Origin: Patagioenas fasciata
Taxonomy: Eukaryota; Chordata; Aves; Columbiformes; Columbidae
Length of the DNA stretch: 64,000 bases
NCBI RefSeq assembly: GCF_037038585.1
Contig: NW_027288510.1
Location: forward strand, 2,857,001-2,921,000
Direction: 5' to 3'
Below the pieces are notes generated by a model. The model made no database searches. It was not told where the DNA came from and saw nothing but the letters and a program-made list of their open reading frames with translations. Positions 14,401 through 26,400 of the stretch are shown one piece after another; the first letter of the stretch is position 1; every line of letters starts with the position of its first letter. A program made the translations under genes and the position numbers.

Positions 14401-17400
14401 GCGGCTGTGGGGCAGGAGGCTCCCCGCCTGCAGGAAAGGCAGGGGATGAGGGAAGGGATAAGGCTGGAGGAAGGAGAAATGGTGCAGGGCAGAGGGGATG
14501 CTGGGCAAGGGAGTAACAGCCCCTTGACCAGGCCCCAGAATAATGCAAAGAGAGACCCCCAGGGGCCCACATACACTGCACAATTTGCTGCAACTCAGAA
14601 ACTTTTAGCAGCTGGACTGAAATAAAAGCCTGAAAAGCAAAGGACCTGCTGCACAAAAATGCAATGAGTAGGGAAAATATATTCATAAATGCTTTTATTT
14701 CTGTTCTGCTTTGTTTTGAGGTTTCTCTATTCAAAAAATGTCTCACTCTGATAAAAGCAGATTTTGAGTTTGAGCCACCTCGACTCTTTTCAATGCTGCT
14801 TTCGGGGAAACAGCCCAGGTGGGCCTGTGGTCCTGCCAGGAGAATTTAGATCCATTCACTTTAATTCCTGGTTGCACCACTTGAATACAGATGCCAGTTC
14901 CCTGCTGGGCAAAGCTTTGTTTCACTGCTGAAGCAGGGAAGGGTGGTTTTATTAAAACCCAGCTTCAAGCTTGAAAGTGTGCCAGGCTTCTGCTTTTGAC
15001 CATGGCAATGTTTAACACCACTGCTTGTCTTTATTGCAGAGAAAAAATGTGTTCACTGCCACATTACGTTTTTTTCCATGCCAGGCTTGCTGGCCTGAAG
15101 TGCAAGGGCTCAAGGACTGAGGTTGCTGTAACCTCAGCTGGTGCTGTGAGATCTTCCATTCATGGAATCCCAGCCTGGTGGGGGCTGAAGGGCCCTCTGC
15201 AGATCCCCAGTCCAAGCCCTGCTCACGCAGGGTCACAGAGCAGATCACACAGGTGGGTCCAGGCGGGTTTCAATGTCTCAGAGAAGGAGACTCCACACCC
15301 GCTCTGGGCAGCCTGGGCCAGGCTCTGGCACCTCCCAGCAAACAAGTTTCTGCTCATGTTCAGACGGAGCCTCCTGTGTTTCAGTCTGTGCCTGTTGGAA
15401 GTGGATGGAAGAGCCTGAGCTGGGCTGTGCAGCTGGAACCCCATGCCTGCTCCTGGCTGTGTCTTCTCACGTTCTCCTTCCCTGGGCTCTGCAGGTTGTG
15501 CTGTGTTTTTCGCCCGTGGGCAGCAAGCTCCGTGTCCGCAGCAGGAGGTTCCCTGCCATCATCAGCTGCACGGCCATAGACTGGTTCCAGGAGTGGCCGC
15601 AGGAGGCCCTCGAGTCTGTCAGCCTCCGCTTTCTGCAAGAAACAGAGACCGTGGAGGTGAGCACCTCACCCACTGGCATCTGGGGCTGCCATGGCCGTGC
15701 CTGGGTTTGGGTTCCTCTGCGGGGGGTGCTGGTGGCAGCCAGGTGTGACATGTCCCTCTGCTTGGTGCAAGCAGTGCCTCTCGCGATGGGGACAGCACTG
15801 CAGGGACAGCACTCACCCAGGACATCTGGGTGACCGTTCAGAGAGGAATTGCTGGTAACTCTCTACTGCTTTAGGATGAGAGAAAATGGCCTCAAGTTGT
15901 GCCAGGGAAGGTTCAGATTGGATATTAACTAAGGTTTCTTCCCCAAAGGGCTGTCGGGCATTGGAACAGGCTGCCCAGGGCAGTGATAGAGTCACCATCC
16001 TTGTGGAGGGGTTAGACAGAGATTAAGTTCTTAGGGCCATGGTTTAATACCAGAGTTAAGTTATCGTTACACTTGATGTTCTCAAGTGTCTCTTCCAACC
16101 AAAATGTTTCTATGATGCTAATTAACTTAAGCAAAGCAGGTTTTTCAGAGAGGGGCACAGCCCTCAGCTGAAGCATGGCCGTGGGCACCATGTTGTGTTT
16201 GTTCACTGATAGCACTGCCAGACACACCACTGCTTTGCAAGCAAGAGCGGCAGCTTACAAATCGGTGCAGGAAATAACCTAATGCTTATGGTTATTGCAG
16301 GGAACGTGGGCTTTGCTCTCCACAGGCGTGTCTGAGCGCCTGTAATTCTCAAGGGCAAAATTATGTCAAGTTCTCATTGATGACAACCTGCTGCTAGACT
16401 AAAAGAGATTCAGTTATGTTTATTTAGCTTTTCTGGGCAGGATTTTTGTAGAATAAAGTCTACAATGTTTCTTTTTATGTGTGTGCTTTCCCTATTTGTA
16501 GAGGAGAAAAGCCCAAATTTATGCTTGAAAGGCTGTTATTTTATAGAGCTTAATGCTAGAAAAATTGCTTGGAATAAGATAAAATATGAGATAAAAAGAT
16601 ATAAAAAGAGGTATACAGTACATGAACAGACAAAGTTATTTTAGAGATAACAAATGAAAAGGGATCAACTTAGATGTTCCAGCCTGGATTTTGCTGCAGC
16701 AGAATAAAATGTTAATAAATTCCTTTGTATATGGCACAGATCTGCACTACATATAGTTGTTCAGTTTGAAATATTTTCTCCTTGTCTTCTCATCTTACTT
16801 TTAGGATTCAGTGAAAGATTCAATAAGCAAATTCATGGCCTATGTCCACACAAGTGTCAACGAGATTTCGCGATTGTATCTGAGCAATGAGCGACGATAT
16901 AACTACACCACTCCAAAGTCCTTCCTTGAGCAAATCAAACTCTATCAGAATTTGCTACTGAAGAAGGGCAAGGATTTAAAAGCAAAAATGGAGCGGCTGG
17001 AGAATGGCCTGGAGAAGCTCAAGAGCACATCTGCACAGGTAAGCAAACCCTTGGGGTTAAAAGCTGATGGGTTTTCGTGTTTCTCTGTTAGAGGCATCTC
17101 CTCATCCTGGTTTGAAGGAGAACTTTACCGGCTGGAACTGTGCAGAGTGTAAAATTTGCACTAGATCCTGGCTCTAGTCTGGTGTGAACTGGTTCTTTGA
17201 GGAGCAGGAGTTGTGTCTGTACTGGAAAGGAGAAGGGGAGGGATGTATATTCAGTCCCTGCTGCTGGGGTGGTGCCAGTCCCTGGTGACAGATCACAGGA
17301 ACTGAAATGAGATAGGGATCCAACTGGCTATGTACATCTTTTAATTATTATCTTTCAGTTGTGACAAGATACCTTATAAAATAGAGGGAGATCAGTGATT

Positions 17401-20400
17401 TTTGGAGTAGCATCCAGGGGATCTACAATGACTTCAGCAAGAATCCTTTTAAAATATAGCTGATGGTCATTTTTCCTTGCATTATGCTGTCCATCTTTGA
17501 GGGAAACTACTGCGTGTCTGAAATGTAGACCAGCCATCCCCAAATCGCCCTGCTAAGGACCAGCACTGGCACTCTTGTGCAGTAAAGACTGGATGTTGTT
17601 CTGAGTATTTCACAAACCCCTCTGTAGTGACTCAAACTGCCTTTCAGAGCTTTGCTGTCTACACCAGTTGCTAGCTCCCGTTTTTCTCTCCATTTCATAT
17701 TCTATTAACTGTTTCAAATGTTCTCTTACAAGCTTCTGCTGTGGCAAATGGACCTCTCCTGAAGCTGCTCTGAGGAAATGCAGGGGGTTGGTGGGAATGA
17801 AGGACTAGCGGGTTCACTCCCTTCTGCCTATGTGCTCTGGGTAGTGCTGCTGACATAAACAACGTCTGTCGTGCTCAGAAGGGTATGTGCCTCGCTGGAG
17901 GGTGATGTGTGGGCTTTATTAGTGCCTCTTGGCTCTGAGAGCCTGCGTCTCACTTGAGCACTTGCTTTCTTCATGGTGCAGGACAGGTCTTTGAGGACAC
18001 AGAATGGGAGGGGGCATGTTTCATGTCCCCTTTGCAGGTTCTGTCATCTCCTGCGGAAGGATGGGGCTGCGGTTGAACAGCCAGTAGCAGAGAACACCAG
18101 TTAGAACCAGTGATGTCAACCAGAGCGACCTCACACCCACCCTACCTATGGGGGGAAATCATTTTGCTGACCTGTGCATTGCTGCTGGTTTTGGTGGTGT
18201 CCCAGTGATGGAAAATTTGTGTTAGGTCTATTTTTTATTGCAAGCAACTAATATGAAACCAACCTTTTGAGGGGAAACAAGTCCCTGTAGTGTCGGTCAA
18301 ACATGGGAACCTTTTGTATTCTTCAGTTGTATCTGCATATAGGTGTTTTGTTGGCAAGGGTTCTCTGACCAGCCACAGAAGAGGTGCTGAGGAGTGGTGG
18401 AGGGCTGGGGAGGAGATGGGGAGCCACAGCACCTTGGGGTCTTGTCTATTTTACTGTTGCGAGAAGGATAAAAGGAAGCGATGTTCATATCTGGTTGGAG
18501 TAAGGCTGGGTGAGAAACGCCTGTTTGTGAGGTTCCTGAAGATGCAGAGCAGTGAGGAGAAATGTGTCAAATTTGCATCTGAGATTAGCACTGGGGGCCT
18601 AAAATTAAACACCTGAAATATCAGATGTGTGCAATAGTCAAAACTGCTGCCGAGTTGAAACAAGGGTGTGGATATTTAGCAGTAGTGAAAATCATACCAG
18701 AACGTTCCATCTTGTCTGAACTTTACACTCACCCATGGTTGGTCCTGGTGCTGAGGAGCTGACGAGTCTTATGTCTCAGGTGTGTCATCTCCAAGCTGTG
18801 TCGTGGTGCTTGAAAGTGATATGTTGTGGGTTGTTTTGGTTTTGTTTTTTTCTTTAAATTTCAAAGCAAAGGTGGAGGATTTCGATACCTGGGTGTGGCC
18901 TTACGTCTGAGGACTAGTGCTCCTGTCACCAGGATTCTCCAGTTTCCTGCTGCTTGGATGCCACGACAAGTTAATTATGAGTTTTATGCATTTCTATAGA
19001 CCTTCCAGTGTGGCCTCAGCATGAGGGAGCTGTTGTGCAAATAGTTGCGGGGTACATTTTGACTTAACCATTCCAACTTCAAAATAACCTCTTCCCCCTC
19101 CTTTGACTTGTTTCCCCTCTCCACCCCTCGTCCCTGCTCTGGACAACTTGATACTGTTGACCAACTTTTCTTCTAAAGAAATGTTTTCCATTTCCTATGT
19201 TTCCTCACCATCTTTCCCTGAAGACAGCGACTGTCCTCAGTACCCTGAAAAGCAGGAGCCGGCTTCCAGTTATTAGGACATAGAAGACTTAGGAAGATGC
19301 ATGGGATGAGTAATTTGTTTTTCCAAGTGATGTTCACCATGAAGAGGTCAGCGCTCTGTTCAGAGCTCATTGCTGAGTCATTTTTTGGATGACCTTGGTT
19401 AATATTGCATCACTGGATTCCAGATCCAAGTCTTGCTTGCTCTATCAATTAGTCGCTGACCTTTGTGATGTATTTTGTGTTCTTGAAACAAAGCAGGGAA
19501 AATGAGGTAAAATGAGTCTTCTGGGAACCTGCCCTGCAGGTTTTCTGTTCTTTAATAATTCTTCTTGCTCTGTCCTGGTTGAGTGTTCATGGGTAAGAAG
19601 ACCAACAAGGCCAATATCCTGGTGGGGGTTTGTTACAGCCCACCCAACCAGGATGAAGAGGCAGGTGCAATATTCTGTGGGCAGCTGGGAGAAGTCTCCT
19701 GATCGCCAGCCCTTGTTCTTGTGGGGGACTTCAACCCACCAATGTCTGCTGGAAATACCACACACAGAGAGATTAATAGTGTTCTCTCCTCACTCTGGGG
19801 TGATGGTCTGCTGTCATTTTTCCTGCCACCTCGGTCTCTCTTTGTACAATTATTCTTGAAGTGTTACCCAAAAGTTTCCGAAGAAGCAGCAAATAGCTCT
19901 GTGTGCAAGCTGCCACCCTTTTTGGTGTGAGAGAGGGGAAATCTGAGTACCTGGTTACCGTGACGTTTGTAGAAAGAGGAGAATTTTTCATGCCTTTATT
20001 CCTGGCATTGCTGTGCCAGGGACGGCTCCGCAGGCCACCCATGGGAGCGCATTAGATATTTCAGCTGTGCCTTCCCGAGGCGGCGGTGTGAGCCCGCCCC
20101 GCTCAGCGCTGTCTCATCAGGCGTTTTCATGTCTGGGCATCAGGCTGTGTGGGAAGGGAGGAGAAATGGATGTGACAGACTGGTTTTGCTGTGGAAACGA
20201 GCCTGACATTAAAGGAAACTTGTTTGATGTGTTGAGGGGGTGAAACTGGAGGAGTGAAGTTCATAAATCTGCATTCCTGGTGCTGCCCCCAGGATACCAC
20301 TAAAGAGAGTGGATTTAGTTGTTTAGGCGTAGCTCCTGTTTCTCTCTTTCCACTGCACAAACACTATTAAATTGTCCCTGTTCAACTGTGTTTGAGCTGT

Positions 20401-23400
20401 AGCCTCACTGGGGAAGTGTGATTTGTTTCCTTACACAGGTGAGGGAGGCTGGAGGTCAGCAAACGTCCCCCAGATGTGGCGAGGTCTGTTAGCAGAGGGT
20501 CCTCAGCTCCCACTTGGATCATTTCCACTGGGAATTTAACGTGTTGCCCAAGCCAAACTGGGCAGTAACACACACCTTCACAGTAACACACACCTCTGGC
20601 CTTCCAAATGTTTCATTCGGGCAAAGCCCCAGCTGAATTTCTTGATTTTAAAATCCTGACAGTGTTATAGCAAGTCATTTACCCTTCCGCTATTACATGT
20701 GCTTGGCTGAAAGAAGGTTTTGTCAGAACATTTTCTGTTCTCAGGGGCTGTGCTGAGGGCTGAATTTACATCAGCTGTTGAGTGCTGGTGGGTTTTAATC
20801 CCTCACTTGTTTTGTTGTGGCCACGTAAACCCCTAAAGCTCCCATTCATGTCTATATCCAGCACATCATTTTTGGGCAGAAGCTCACAAGCCATATCTGC
20901 TATCAGTGAAGCCTCCCACTTCAGTTTCCTGCAATCCCCAAAGATGTGGAGCTGAACAAGAAGCTGCTGCTGAGTTTGCTGAATGAAGGGATTACATGCT
21001 CCTGAAGGCTGGAGTCATCTGGATTTACAGTTGCGTCTTTGCCCAGGTGAAAACAGCATTGTAGTGCTGGGCAGCAGGAGTTGACAATGACTGAAGCGCA
21101 CAAAGAGACTTCTAAGAAACCGCCCTCCACTTGAAGCTGATGCCGAATGTCAATAGCTTCAGTTTATATGATTGCAAATCTTGCTCTCTCTTCTGGTATA
21201 AAAATGGAATTATCAACAAAAGCAAGTGTCTGACTTCCCTTCTAGTAAGTACTTTTATGTAGGTAAAGATGTATTGAAGGAGCATTAAGTAATCCTTTAT
21301 GCGCCTGACCTCAGGACAGGGAAAAACTCCATGGTCTGCACAGAGCCTGTGGAAATTAATCGATAGGGTGCTTTTAGAAAGAGACTTTCTGTCTTGGAGT
21401 GAGAGCCAGTGTGAGCTGCCCCACCATGTGAGCGCTCCAGCCTGTTGCTGAAAGTGCTCCTACCTTACGCGTCTGAGTAGCTGCTTGGTGGAGCTGCTAC
21501 CACTGCTGTGCCTCGAGGCTGCCAGCTGAATGGGGGATCCCTTCTCAAGCTCATTTGACATCACGAATTGGAACAGAAGTGTGATGGGAGCGGCTGAGGG
21601 ACCTGGGGGGTTCAGCTGGAGAACAGGAGCTGAGGGGAGACCTTCTGATCTCTGAACTGCCTGAAAGGAGCTCGGAGCCAGGGGGGGTCGGGCTCTGCTC
21701 CCCAGGAACAAGCGCCAGGAGCAGAGGAAACGGCCTCAAGTTGCGCCAGGGGAGGTTGAGGTTGGATGTGGGGAACAATTTCTTCCCCAAAGGGCTGTGG
21801 GGCATTGGAACAGGCTGCCCAGGGCAGTGCTGGAGTCACCATCCCTGGAGGGGTGGACAGACGTGGAGATGAGGTTCTTACGGATGTGAGTTAGTGCCAG
21901 TGTAGGTTAAACAGTTGAACTTGGTGATCTTAAAGGTCTTTTCCAACCAAAATGATTCTATGATTCCACAATGTAAAGTCCCTCAAGCCTTGGGCGTCTG
22001 ACAAGGGCTGTATGTGTCAGCAGATCACAATCATGATGTTTGTGGTGTGAAAAATGCCCTTAGTGCCACAAGTCTGTAGGACCTGATGGTTGTAAGGGAA
22101 CTGATGGGCATCTTCTTCTGCCGTGTGTGTGCGGGGTGCGGGGGGGAGGAGGTGTGTTGCAGGGTGTGCCTGGCAAGCAGGGGGTTCCTGGTGCACAGGA
22201 CCTCCTCAAAACCTGCACGTGGCAAAATAACACCTGCTCTGTTCTGTAGGTGTCAAGGCTGAGAAGAGAAAGAAAGCGTAGCTGAATTGTAGTGCGTCAT
22301 CGCCACTGCCAAACACATATGTACAGTGCATGCGTGCCTCTGTTAGAGGGGACGTGATGTGACACCAGATCTCGTGTTCAAAGAGAGGTGACAGCTGGGT
22401 GTATTTGGTTTTCTGATGAGAACAGCTTGCTGCAAGTGCCTGGCCTATGGTGAGGCTCCTGATTGCACAAAGGCAATCCCAGGAACAGCTGAAATGAAAG
22501 TTTCCACCTGCTTCCCATCAGATCATACTCAAAGCAGCATTTGCATTGCCCTGGCACCTCAGTCCTCTTTCCAGGCAGGGAGCAGGGCTGGGACAACCTC
22601 AGCAGCTCCATCTGCTGATGGGGTTTCTCCCCTGCTGGGTTCCTCACCGCTCGCAGGCTGCTCCACTGTGTGCACCACACACACCGACCCTGACCCAAGC
22701 AACCATGGGCAAAGGAGAGCAGCAAATCTTGCTAACAGCTAGAATACCACTTTTCTGTGCTACCGTGGCATTGCTTGCTTTGCCCACAGGCCCTCTGTGC
22801 TTTTGAGTGCTGCTCAGCCCCTCCGGAGTGTGAGCCTGTGCTGCTGTGCAGGGCAGGAACAGGTTGGTGCATGTCTGTGCTCCCACATGTGTTTCTTCCC
22901 TCCAGGTGGATGAGCTGAAGGCCAGGCTGGCAGCCCAAGAAGTGGAGCTGAAGCAGAAGAATGAGGATGCTGACAAGCTGATCCGGGTGGTGGGAGTGGA
23001 GACGGAGAAAGTGAGCAGGGAAAAGGCGATTGCTGATGAGGAGGAGCAGAAAGTGGCACTTATCACCCAGGAGGTCGAGCAGAAACAGAAGGACTGCGAG
23101 GAGGACCTGGCCAAAGCTGAGCCTGCCCTGGAGGCTGCCCAGGCTGCTCTGAACACCCTTAACAAGGTAGGGTAAAGATTCCCCTGGGAATCCAGTATCT
23201 GCCGACTGCATTGGAGCAGGGGGAAATATCATCTGATGGCCCAAATTTTTGGGCGATGTATTCACCCTCCTCCAGCTTCCTCCCAGCTGGTGCATACTGG
23301 GTTCTTGGTGTAACTTAGAGTAGCAGCAAGGCTGCACCAAGTTGCCTTTTACTCATGTTTATGGAGAGCAGGAGGAACTGGAGGTGGGTGTTTCGTTTGC

Positions 23401-26400
23401 ACCTCTTCTCCACTGTTGGCTGGCTCCACTGCTCGTTGGTTCTGCCCCACAAGGAAGGGAAGGTCACCTTAGAATCATAGATCCATAGAATCACAGGATG
23501 GTTTAGGTCGGAGGGACCTTCAAAGCTCCCCCAGTGCCACCCCTGCCATGAGCAGGGACACCTTCAACAGCTCAGGTTGCTCAGGTCATTCCCCAACTTA
23601 TACTGGAACCTGGACGGACCTACAATTTATCTTGACTTGAAGTTCACACGGCATCCTGGAGCAGAAAACTCCTGCTGCACCCAGGGCAGAGGAGTGGCCA
23701 AGCACCTGGTGCAGCTGGAAAATCAGAATGAATCCCATGATTGCAGCAAGGCAAGGCTCTGTCATGCCTCAAACCATGGCTCAGTCATAGCCCCGTTGGG
23801 GGAGAGGAAAACAACTCTCCGTCATCAGGAATGGGTTTGCTGTTTAATTAGCTTTCAGAAAACATGGCTTTGCTGCAGAGATGTGTTGCTTTGGCTCTTG
23901 TTCCTGGAAGGGAAAGGACTGTGCAAAGGGAAAATGTTTGTCTCCTTATTAGTTTTGGTTTCGTGCTGGAGCTGTAGAATATTTCATTAGGCAAAGATTA
24001 GGGAGATGCTGGGATTTTTCTCTAGGGACCTGTGAAGCTGCAGTAGCAGAGCACTGGAAGGCATGGTCTCCTTTACCTGCTGATCGGAGATGCGCCGGAG
24101 AGCTTGACCTGCTTACTAATGTGAATAATCTGCAATATTTGTGTGTGTATATACAGTTTCTCCCCAATTATCTGTCTTCTTTGGGCAGCACTGCTATATG
24201 CAACATTAACATGGAAAATAGCGAGAAAAACTGTCAAGTAGAATGCAGCAGTAAATATACATAGTTAGCTACCAAGAAGCTCAGTAAGTATGTGGATACA
24301 TGGACATTTCTGTGCCAGTGTCACCTGCTAGTTTAAAAGAAGAACAACCATGTCTATTCAGACTTGTATAGTATATGCATAAAATAATTAAGGTAATAAG
24401 TATATGGACCATGATGGATGCCCAGCAGGTTATGACAGACCCAGCACAGAGCACCTGCAAAATCAAAAAAATGCAAAGCCAGATGTGACAGTGAGTTTGA
24501 AAACTTAGGAAATCAGGTTTTAGAGACAAAAATGCCCTTTATCTCTTGCAGTGCAATTTGTCTGCGGGCTGTTCCTCAGCACCTGCATCCCCTAAGGAGT
24601 GCAGGACGTGGAACTCGGGGGATCTGATGTTTCGACATCCTCATCTCATTTTGGGAGGAGGGAAGGAGGAGATGAAGGCACAGCGACTCCGGGACTGCCT
24701 TCCCCTGCCCGTGGGTCTCTGCTTGGCACAAAGCACTTGCAAGAGGAGGCAGAGTTGTCTCTCTGGGCAGCCTGTGCCCGTGTGAGAAGGAGGATGGTGC
24801 TTGGCCAGTGCTGCTCAGTCTCCGCACAGGTTACAGAGAGCAGAAAACAGTGACAGTATCAAAAGCAACAAACTTGCCGTGCAATTGCCTGCAAGGAATA
24901 TCCCCCTGGAGATGGTCCAGAGACATCTGAGGATGCCATAGTGGTTCCTGAGGCAGGTGGCACTCGGTGTCAGTGTCCTGTCTGGTTTCCATCCTGGGGA
25001 TACTCCAGTGTGCAGAAGAAGAATTTAGAGTGATATAAGGTTGTAGCATGGAGGGTGTTGATCTCTTCTCCTGAATAGCAAGCGATAGGATGAGAGGGAA
25101 TGGCTTCAAGTTGCACGAGGGGAGGTTTAGATTGGATATCAGGAAAAATTTCTGAATGGAAAGGGTTGTCAAGCATTGGAACAGGCTGCCCAGGGCAGTG
25201 GTGGAGCCACCATCCCTGGAGGGGTGGAACAGATGCGGAGATGAGGTTCATAGGAACATGGATTAGTGCCAGAGTCAGGTCATGGGTTGAACTTGATGAT
25301 CTTGAGGGTCTCTTCCAACCAAAATGATTCCATGATTCTGTGATTAAAATGCAACAGATTGATGCCATCAGGGAAAAGGGCAGAGCTCCTTTTACATGGT
25401 ACTCAAGTTCATCAGCGTGGCGCTCACCATGGGCTTGACTTGTCCTCTTCCCGTGGCGCCAGAAACTCTCACAATAGGGAAGGAAACCAGGCACCCCATG
25501 CTGCCCAGGGCTTCCTCCATCTCCTGACCAGGACAGCATCATCCTCCCCTCCACCCAGGGCAGTGGCGTCCCCGTTCCTGTCATGCCGTGAAGTGTTCAC
25601 TTCCTAGGGAAAGAACAACAGCACCCACTCAGCATCCCATTGCCAGCAAGATGCAGGCTGTGAAAGACAGGCTGCTTTGCCAGAGCCCCCCAAGCAGCAC
25701 CCCCAGCACACGGGGGCTCCGGAGAGGCCACATCGTCCGTGCTGCTCCCGGCTGAGCTGAGCTGGGTGCTGGGGACACGGGAGGGAATGTCGGGCTGCTC
25801 GCCTGTGCTCACGGTTGGCTCCGTGTCATCGAGCATGTTAATTAGAGACGTTTCACACTGGAAATGCACACAGCTCCCAAGGGCCTGTTTCTGCCAGCTT
25901 GATGATTCAGAAAAGCTCAAAGCAAACGAAGACACATTTAGGAGTAGATTCATGGCAGATACCTTTATCTAAAAAATGAATGCTCAGAAGTACCAGACTC
26001 TCGCACCTTGCTGCCACAGATAGAAACTGATAGAAGCAGAACATCAGAGAAAATAGATTAAAAACTATTCAGAACTGATAGAAACAGGAGCTGACTGAAA
26101 CTCATAGATTTTCCTTAAACCAGTGTTGAAACAGCCCTTATCCTTGTTTTGACAACAGCGTGTCATCTGAGCACAGCTGAGTTACCCGCGCTGGTTTTTC
26201 CTATGCTAAAGCTAAATCGCGTGTGCGTGGAGACAAGATTTAAGATGTCAGCAGATCAAATCCTCAGCACTGCTTTATTGTCACAGTTGCAAGGGTGTTA
26301 GGAAATAGGTGCTTTCTCTGCAATTCACCTTTTTTTAACTTAGGGTAAGATTCATCCCACTTTCTATTAGGGACTCACTGAAGCTGCCTGTGTTGACAGT

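Larger units (their letters stand above)
12321..15494. other. DNAH9: Dynein intron E-F
   Basis: 3.2 kb. Two closely related CR1 copies lie in opposite orientation (13434-13735 and 15158-15402); no gene was seen between them. Confidence 0.75.
17039..22905. other. DNAH9: Dynein intron G-H
   Basis: 5.9 kb, the longest dynein intron here. It holds a CR1 endonuclease fragment (19588-19770) and a CR1 tail (21565-21968). Several open stretches of 60-115 codons on both strands have no recognisable protein character. Confidence 0.72.

Noticed and set aside
22732..23340. 202-codon antisense open frame
   Set aside because: It is the shadow of dynein exon H: the coiled-coil codons read backwards give a Leu/Ser-rich frame.
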